Source: Candidatus Cloacimonadota bacterium
Lineage (GTDB): Bacteria; Cloacimonadota; Cloacimonadia; Cloacimonadales; TCS61
DNA length: 10,248 bases
Assembly: GCA_014382915.1 (NCBI GenBank)
Contig: JACNIV010000340.1
Location: 1-10,248, forward strand
Direction of reading: 5' to 3'
Made by a program: the position numbers and the translations under genes
Part shown: one piece after another, positions 6,283 through 10,248 of the stretch
Position numbering within the stretch: position 1 is the first letter of the stretch
Layout of the letters: each line of letters opens with the position of its first letter
Notes under the pieces: model-generated
What the model was told of the DNA's origin: nothing
Seen by the model: only the letters and a program-made list of their open reading frames with translations
The model's database searches: none

Positions 6283-7095
6283 CTAGTTCCTGCTTAAATC
6301 AAGTTTTAAATCAAAGATCGATTCGAATGCCTTACTCTGCATTCGCTGCAAAACATCAATTTCTAATCCACTTACCTGGGAAACTTTATCAACTACCCAC
6401 ATCAGGTTTTTCAAGTGATTGAAATCATTTTTATCATCAACCGGTTTCTGATATGGAGCATCGGTCTCGAAAAGAAAAAACCCACGATCTATGATAAATT
6501 CCAGAACTTCTTTTTTTGGTGGTTTGCAACCCAGTGAAAAGGCCAAATCGAATTTTGAAAGCAGTTCAGCAATTTCCATTGAAGCGTTGAATCCATGCAG
6601 ATAACCTCTAATTTTAGGGAAGTTCTTTTTCAGTAATTTATATAGTTCATAATATTTTCGTACAACATGAAAAACAACCGGTAAATCGTAATTTTGTGCC
6701 AGGTCGAGCTGCTTTAAAAGTATTTGTTTCTGCCACTTCTGGTCATCATTTCTACCATCCAGACCGATCTCACCGATGGCAATTATTTTCTTTATATCAC
6801 AGAGCTTAATAAGTGCATTAAAATCATCATCCGAGCTTTTTTCGTAGTACGGATGAATGCCCGCAGTCCATTTCATCTGAGAGATGTTTTGGTTTTGATG
6901 CCATTTAAATTCTTCCTGGCATAAAGCTGAAGAAATGAAGCAGGATATTCCAGCTTCTTTAGCTTCTGATAATTCTTGTTCCAGGTTAGCAGAAATTCTG
7001 CTATCTGCCAGATGACAGTGGGCATCGAGAAAACCGTAAGACCTTGCGCAGGTTTTAAACCTCCGCAAGGTTGAATTGTTATTAATCTGCATCAA
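6283..7095 (-). CDS. TatD-family metal-dependent hydrolase with repeat-derived N-terminus
   Basis: A TIM-barrel metallohydrolase of the TatD family, whose members act as 3'-5' DNA exonucleases or related phosphodiesterases. Motifs: FLDAHCHL (22-29) with the HxH metal pair; GIHP; GEIGLD with the metal-bridging Glu; VVFHVVR; YLHGF; and ETDAP near the end with the catalytic Asp. All metal ligands appear present, so the core is intact. TatD proteins usually begin right before the DAHCHL block. Here the preceding ~20 residues are odd: codons 9-17 are read from a hairpin repeat (7041-7071), and the first ATG (7093-7095) lies inside the 3' end of the transposase gene, overlapping it by 14 bases with only a weak AGGGAT site about 11 bases before. 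TTG at 7066-7068 is another possible start but lacks a ribosome site. The native start seems to have been displaced by insertion, and true start and expression are uncertain. Confidence 0.85.
   Translation of the reverse strand: MMQINNNSTLRRFKTCARSYGFLDAHCHLADSRISANLEQELSEAKEAGISCFISSALCQEEFKWHQNQNISQMKWTAGIHPYYEKSSDDDFNALIKLCDIKKIIAIGEIGLDGRNDDQKWQKQILLKQLDLAQNYDLPVVFHVVRKYYELYKLLKKNFPKIRGYLHGFNASMEIAELLSKFDLAFSLGCKPPKKEVLEFIIDRGFFLFETDAPYQKPVDDKNDFNHLKNLMWVVDKVSQVSGLEIDVLQRMQSKAFESIFDLKLDLSRN
7041..7071. repeat. REP-like hairpin, tatD-side copy
   Basis: Symmetric palindrome: ACCTTGCG, C, AGGTTT, a single T, AAACCT, C, CGCAAGGT. Fifteen bases on each side pair except for one C-C mismatch. 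On the minus strand it reads AACCTTGCGGAGGT...ACCTGCGCAAGGT, the same arms as the plus-strand form of the copy at 7675-7707, so the two copies are inverted relative to each other around the transposase gene. It is translated as part of the TatD reading frame. Confidence 0.85.
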
Positions 7096-7648
7096 AGAAA
7101 ATATCCCTGAATTCGGTTGTTATTTTCTGTGAATCTTCATAATCACCAAAGAATCTTTTGTAATTGACATGATTGTCAAAATATTGCTTCAATAAGCGGT
7201 GATTGAACAATATATTCTTTCTGATTCCGATCCAATCGGAATAATCCGAAAATTCCCATTCTTCTGCTTTAGTTACAATTCCTGATTGTACTGGATTGTA
7301 ATGAATATACCGAATTAAATGCATTAAATGACTTTCATTCGTGATTTCTTTATTCCTTGCTCTACCTTCAAAAATTGTACCCTTTCTGTTTTCTTGTTTA
7401 TTTATTGCTTGAGAATATCCATTAAATACAGTTTTTAACCATTTTGAAATCAAGATATCAGAATTTTGTCTGACTAATAAATGATAATGATTCGGCATCA
7501 GGCAATATGCAGAAATTTCAATGTCATATTTTTCAATAGTATCATTGAATTTTCGGATTAGAAATCTATAATTCTCATCGCTGAAAAAAACCGGTAATCT
7601 ATTACATCCCCGATTATAGACATGATAATATTTTCCTTGTAAATACAA
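7082..7648 (-). CDS. REP-associated tyrosine transposase (Y1, IS200-like)
   Basis: A 188-residue HUH single-strand transposase of the RAYT/Y1_Tnp family, which nicks DNA next to hairpins through a 5'-phosphotyrosine link. Visible: YYHVYNRGCNR (7-17), the family's opening; YCLMPNHYHLLV (48-59) with the HUH pair H54 and H56; Y78 in NGYSQAINK as the probable catalytic Tyr; KGTIFEGR (89-96); and RYIHYNPVQSGIV (113-125), the RAYT-typical block. The motifs and length are complete. TTG at 7646-7648 is the chosen start because AAGGA lies 5 bases upstream on the minus strand and the protein then opens as relatives do. The stop overlaps the tatD frame by 14 bases. Flanking inverted hairpins are its likely recognition sites. 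Confidence 0.92.
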   Translation of the reverse strand: MYLQGKYYHVYNRGCNRLPVFFSDENYRFLIRKFNDTIEKYDIEISAYCLMPNHYHLLVRQNSDILISKWLKTVFNGYSQAINKQENRKGTIFEGRARNKEITNESHLMHLIRYIHYNPVQSGIVTKAEEWEFSDYSDWIGIRKNILFNHRLLKQYFDNHVNYKRFFGDYEDSQKITTEFRDIFFDAD

Positions 7649-7674
7649 TTTCGTCCTTATTGATTTATTATTTC

Positions 7675-7707
7675 AACCTTGCGGAGGTATGCAACCTGCG
7701 CAAGGTT
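7675..7707. repeat. REP-like hairpin, copy on the FecR-gene side
   Basis: Palindrome with arms AACCTTGCG (7675-7683) and CGCAAGGTT (7699-7707), then one G-G mismatch, then AGGT and ACCT around the loop ATGCA. Arms match the copy at 7041-7071 in reverse orientation, while the loops differ, as expected of REP-type sequences under pressure to keep the stem. It starts 8 bases past the end of the FecR-domain gene and could protect the 3' end of that transcript. Confidence 0.85.
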
Positions 7708-7715
7708 AAATTAAA

Positions 7716-9827
7716 CTAAAAACTAAATTCTACACCCATGCTCATTGAAGTGATAGTTTCGTCCTTGCCTTTGATTTTTCCATCATTATTAAGATCGACA
7801 TAACGTTCTTGATAGCTACCTACCAGTTGGGTGCTCCCACCTAACGCATAACCAAGTGAACCATTGATAACAGCATTCGGTGTCTTAAATTCGTTCAGTT
7901 TATCAAATCCGGTCTGAGTATAACCGATCTCAGCTTTTGTAAGTTTTGGAATAAATTTTGTATCAAAACTGGCTTTACCCCACAAGGAACGGAAATTTAC
8001 ATCATCTTCACCATACATATCTTCATAAGCTACAGTGAGGTAGATGAAATTTAAAAGATTAGCTGTAATACTACCATACCAACCCTGGGATTTGGTCATA
8101 TCTTTCAGAAGAGTTTCTTTTGTTATTACGCTATCAATATCAGTGTAAACAACAGCCCTTTGCTCATCATAAAGCTGGTCGAAGAAAGCAGGTATAAAGT
8201 CATCCTGGTAGATTCTAAATTCCAGGTTCATGTGGAAGATCAGGAATTTTGAGTAAAAGCCCGGGAAAATAAATCCCATTTTATGATCGATGATCTGAGC
8301 AGCTTCACCATAATGGCTCAGGTAGAAAAGTTTATTTGTTACAAGCGGAAGTTCATAATCCACCCCGAACACAGTTACAGCATCTTCTTCAAAATCTGTG
8401 AAAGATGGATTACGTTTACCATTTGTATAATCATCGTAATAAAACCAATCATGAAAACCTGTTGAGTCACCCCAAATAGAGATATACTCTGCTAATTCAT
8501 CTTCGATGTTATAATCTATTTCATTATGCCAATTTTCGTCATAAGGATAATCATCAAAATAATCAGGATAATTATCATCATCAGAATCAAGTAGTCCATT
8601 CACCTGGTTACGGTCATGTGCTACAGTTCCACCGAAAATAAGATTTTTAAAGAGTGGTATCTCTGTATTATTCAATGGTTTGATAGTCAATCTTCCACCC
8701 AGAATTTCATTTTTAACAGCATTTGCAGTAAATATTTCTGCAGTCATTCCAGCAACAGGAAGTTTACCGCCTAGTTGAATACCGATCTGTTTATATTCAG
8801 GATAGCGCAACATATTGGAATAATCTTTCATAACCAGACCGTGCCCTAAAGTATAGGATTTAAAGCCACCGAGTCTTCCGTAAAAAGAATCTCCACGTTG
8901 ACCATAACGCAAGTAGTAAATCTTATTCACATAATCTTCAAAGTCATCCCAGTCCTCTTTACGAACGTTGCCATTGCTATCTATCATAAAATCTACATCC
9001 AGTCCTAAACCAAATTTACCGAAAACCAGTTCCGGCATCAGGCGAATTTGAGTGTATGTATTATCACCCAGCATCACAGTTCCTACACCGCCACCCATGT
9101 TAAATGGACCAGCGTCTCCATGTGGTTCTTCCTCTGGCATTTCAATTTCCCGTTCCGGTTGTTCAATGGGTGGGATTTCTTGCTCTTCGATCTGTTCGGG
9201 TTCTTCAATTTCGATAGGTTCAAGCTCTTCGTTGATAAAAGTGCTGGTAGATTCACCGATCTCATTCGGATCGATTGCAGTGATGAGAATGGGTCCCTGT
9301 CCTGTACTTGTACCTCTCTGTCCTGCCCGGATGAGAGCAGTTTCTCCATCGAGCTTATTCTGGAAATGGACTTCTCCTTCGAAAGAATAAAGATTAGTTA
9401 AACCTTCTTCGGTTACATTCATCAGGAAGTTCGTACCTTTCACGGAAGCGACTGTTGTGGATGTTTCAATTTCGAACTTGCTGGTACCCTTTTCTACTTT
9501 AGCCCACAATTCTCCAATTTTCAATACACTTTTCTTGTCTGTTTTCCCTTTTTCCTGAGTAGTGTTGATATTCAAAATGCTATTTGGGAACAGCTTAACT
9601 AGCGAGCTTTGATCTGCAAATTTAACAGCAGCATAAGATTCATTTTTCGTTTCAAGTTCGTCGCCATTGAAAAGTCGATCTCCAACCAGAGCAGGAGAGA
9701 TTTGCTGATTGCGGGTAAGATTTACTACACCTTTCACCTTTAGAGTTTGTGCTATAAAATCAATTCCAGAAAGATTGAAAGCAAGTACCATCTCAATAAT
9801 AATACAAAGAAATATTTTCCTGTTCAT
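7716..9827 (-). CDS. FecR-domain protein with predicted outer-membrane beta-barrel
   Basis: A 703-residue exported protein. Residues 1-20 form a signal peptide (MNRK then a hydrophobic stretch, no lipobox). About 26-170 is a FecR-like domain: LVGDRLFNGDELET, AAVKFADQSSLVKLFPNS, GELWAKVEKG, and the signature VASVKGTNFLMNV with EGEV after it. About 198-236 is an acidic Pro/Glu-rich linker. From about 245 to the end, alternating beta-type segments with Tyr/Phe girdles end in MGVEFSF; a terminal Phe is typical of outer-membrane barrels. Two Asp-rich segments look calcium-binding: DSDDDNYPDYFDDYPYD (414-430, thrombospondin type 3-like) and DLNNDGKIKGKDE (678-690, EF-hand or dockerin-like). Such FecR-headed proteins are not the classical sigma-factor regulators of iron uptake, and no sigma factor or TonB receptor lies nearby. 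The role is unknown; surface structure or secretion is a guess. ATG 9825-9827 has GGAGGT 5 bases before it. Confidence 0.82.
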   Translation of the reverse strand: MNRKIFLCIIIEMVLAFNLSGIDFIAQTLKVKGVVNLTRNQQISPALVGDRLFNGDELETKNESYAAVKFADQSSLVKLFPNSILNINTTQEKGKTDKKSVLKIGELWAKVEKGTSKFEIETSTTVASVKGTNFLMNVTEEGLTNLYSFEGEVHFQNKLDGETALIRAGQRGTSTGQGPILITAIDPNEIGESTSTFINEELEPIEIEEPEQIEEQEIPPIEQPEREIEMPEEEPHGDAGPFNMGGGVGTVMLGDNTYTQIRLMPELVFGKFGLGLDVDFMIDSNGNVRKEDWDDFEDYVNKIYYLRYGQRGDSFYGRLGGFKSYTLGHGLVMKDYSNMLRYPEYKQIGIQLGGKLPVAGMTAEIFTANAVKNEILGGRLTIKPLNNTEIPLFKNLIFGGTVAHDRNQVNGLLDSDDDNYPDYFDDYPYDENWHNEIDYNIEDELAEYISIWGDSTGFHDWFYYDDYTNGKRNPSFTDFEEDAVTVFGVDYELPLVTNKLFYLSHYGEAAQIIDHKMGFIFPGFYSKFLIFHMNLEFRIYQDDFIPAFFDQLYDEQRAVVYTDIDSVITKETLLKDMTKSQGWYGSITANLLNFIYLTVAYEDMYGEDDVNFRSLWGKASFDTKFIPKLTKAEIGYTQTGFDKLNEFKTPNAVINGSLGYALGGSTQLVGSYQERYVDLNNDGKIKGKDETITSMSMGVEFSF

Positions 9828-9851
9828 TTTTTACCTCCGAATTTTTTTCTT

Positions 9852-9880
9852 AAAATCTTAATTAAGAATTTCGATGTCAA
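9852..9880 (-). promoter_or_regulatory. Possible promoter of the FecR-domain gene
   Basis: On the minus strand a perfect TTGACA (plus 9875-9880) is followed after 17 bp by GATTTT (plus 9852-9857), a weak -10 box. A perfect 12-bp palindrome TCTTAATTAAGA (9856-9867) fills part of the spacer and might be an operator. The rest of the divergent gap (9881-9985) holds GGAG before the rightward gene at 9973-9976, and I see no convincing rightward promoter. Confidence 0.35.
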
Positions 9881-9985
9881 GGATTATCAGTTAATGAAAT
9901 GAAAATTTGCTTGAAATGTGTTTCTTTTAGTAGACAAAATAAGGATTATTTTTTGCCTGTTCAAAGATAGTTTGGAGAAGAAATT

Positions 9986-10222
9986 ATGCAATACAGGTTT
10001 TTGGCAGAGTGGACAAAAGAGAATTCAGAACAGGATCTGATCTTTCACGTGCTGGAAAGATTTGAAGACCAGTATATTATCAGGTTCAGGAAACAAAAAA
10101 CAGTATTGCAGATCAACTTATCTTCATCGGACTGTTTCTGCTTTTTCACAGAAAGAAGATCGCTTCCTTTTGAAGAAAAAAAGGAATTATCAAATTTTAA
10201 TGATCATCTGAAAAACGCTTGA
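9986..10222 (+). CDS. Probable N-terminus of an NFACT (RqcH/FbpA-like) protein ended by an early TGA; otherwise small hypothetical
   Basis: A 78-residue frame starting at ATG 9986 with GGAGAAG 8 or so bases before it. The sequence alternates beta-type and helical segments: MQYRFLAEW, then YIIRFRKQKTVLQINLSSSDCFCFFTE, then FNDHLKNA before the stop. This order resembles the N-terminal NFACT-N domain (a first helix with F..AL..EL, then strands ending in LLLSA.P...R..LT, then FC..LRKHL.G.RI..I). NFACT proteins such as RqcH and Rqc2 bind 60S/50S-nascent chain-tRNA complexes in ribosome rescue. Reading past the TGA in the same frame gives LNAISISE, which continues the same pattern, with the TGA where the conserved Arg is expected. 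So this may be a pseudogene by a CGA-to-TGA change, or a sequencing error. If that reading is wrong, it is an unrecognised small protein, and an ATG at 10227 in another frame could start a next gene. Similarity is judged by eye. Confidence 0.5.
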   Translation: MQYRFLAEWTKENSEQDLIFHVLERFEDQYIIRFRKQKTVLQINLSSSDCFCFFTERRSLPFEEKKELSNFNDHLKNA

Positions 10223-10248
10223 TTAAATGCCATATCCATTTCAGAACA

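Larger units (their letters stand above)
7041..7707 (-). mobile_element. RAYT unit: transposase gene between two inverted REP-like hairpins
   Basis: A single Y1 transposase gene is bracketed by two copies of a 31-33 nt hairpin in opposite orientation, the layout known for REP-associated tyrosine transposases (RAYTs) and their REP/BIME sequences. The Y1 enzymes recognise and cut such hairpins as single strands. The unit is tightly set between the FecR-domain gene (8 bases from its stop) and tatD (whose frame it enters). Whether the unit still moves or is now a fixed gene, as most RAYTs are, cannot be told from one copy. Confidence 0.75.

Noticed and set aside
7675..7707. Rho-independent terminator of the FecR-domain gene
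   Set aside because: The stem lacks a U-run after it, and its arms recur on the other side of the transposase gene, which identifies it as a transposase-associated repeat.
9048..9401. Plus-strand open frames of 112-117 codons and a minus-strand frame of 88 codons over the Glu/Pro linker of the FecR-domain gene
   Set aside because: They are antisense or out-of-frame shadows of the linker's repetitive GAA/CCT codons, with low-complexity Ser/Gly or Lys/Asn content and no ribosome binding sites.
10220..10222. Reassigned TGA codon (alternative genetic code or selenocysteine)
   Set aside because: TGA ends the nitroreductase, four-helix-bundle and AbiEi genes in this window, and the expected residue at the site is Arg, not Gly, Trp or selenocysteine.

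Overview
The window reads as an AT-rich bacterial chromosome segment. Gram-negative features are clear: a protein with a signal peptide, a FecR-like domain and a beta-rich C-terminal half ending in Phe, which looks like an outer-membrane barrel. The mix of a FecR-domain barrel, free-standing four-helix-bundle (S23/IVP-like) protein, AbiE pair and RAYT-type transposase suits an uncultured FCB-group lineage. Candidatus Cloacimonadota is my guess by resemblance, and no marker gene here proves it. Shine-Dalgarno sites are mostly clear (GGAG/AAGGA types), and several genes start with TTG.

Left part (1-2730, plus strand) is accessory in character. The 3' part of a nitroreductase-family gene is followed by a small four-helix-bundle gene lying between two ~102-bp direct repeats. 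The upstream repeat supplies the last codons and stop of the nitroreductase, and the downstream repeat starts at the stop of the helix-bundle gene. Next comes a two-gene AbiEi/AbiEii (type IV toxin-antitoxin) module. It is bracketed by two copies of a 31-bp palindrome, one lying over its promoter and Shine-Dalgarno site and the other starting at the toxin stop codon.

Middle part (2764-5382, plus strand) is a tightly spaced set of genes: adenosine deaminase, RmuC (membrane-anchored, coiled coil plus nuclease-like domain) and a 66-residue single-span membrane protein of unknown role. It converges on a minus-strand group.

Right part (5439-9827, minus strand) holds, in transcription order, the large FecR-domain/barrel protein, a REP-associated tyrosine transposase (RAYT) flanked by two inverted copies of a 31-33 nt hairpin, a TatD-family hydrolase, and TcdA (tRNA t6A dehydratase). 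The hairpin on the tatD side is read through as the N-terminus of TatD, so the insertion seems to have replaced the native start. The tatD-tcdA gap is almost wholly three back-to-back inverted repeats, and the last of these could mask the tcdA ribosome binding site.

At the right edge a divergent plus-strand gene looks like the N-terminus of an NFACT (RqcH/FbpA-like) protein. A TGA interrupts it exactly where a conserved Arg is expected, and NFACT-like sequence seems to resume after it. No rRNA, tRNA or CRISPR array was seen. No gene-free stretch exceeds 300 bases; the longest is 975-1192. No wholly novel system is evident. The most interesting signals are the repeat structures that bracket the small accessory modules.
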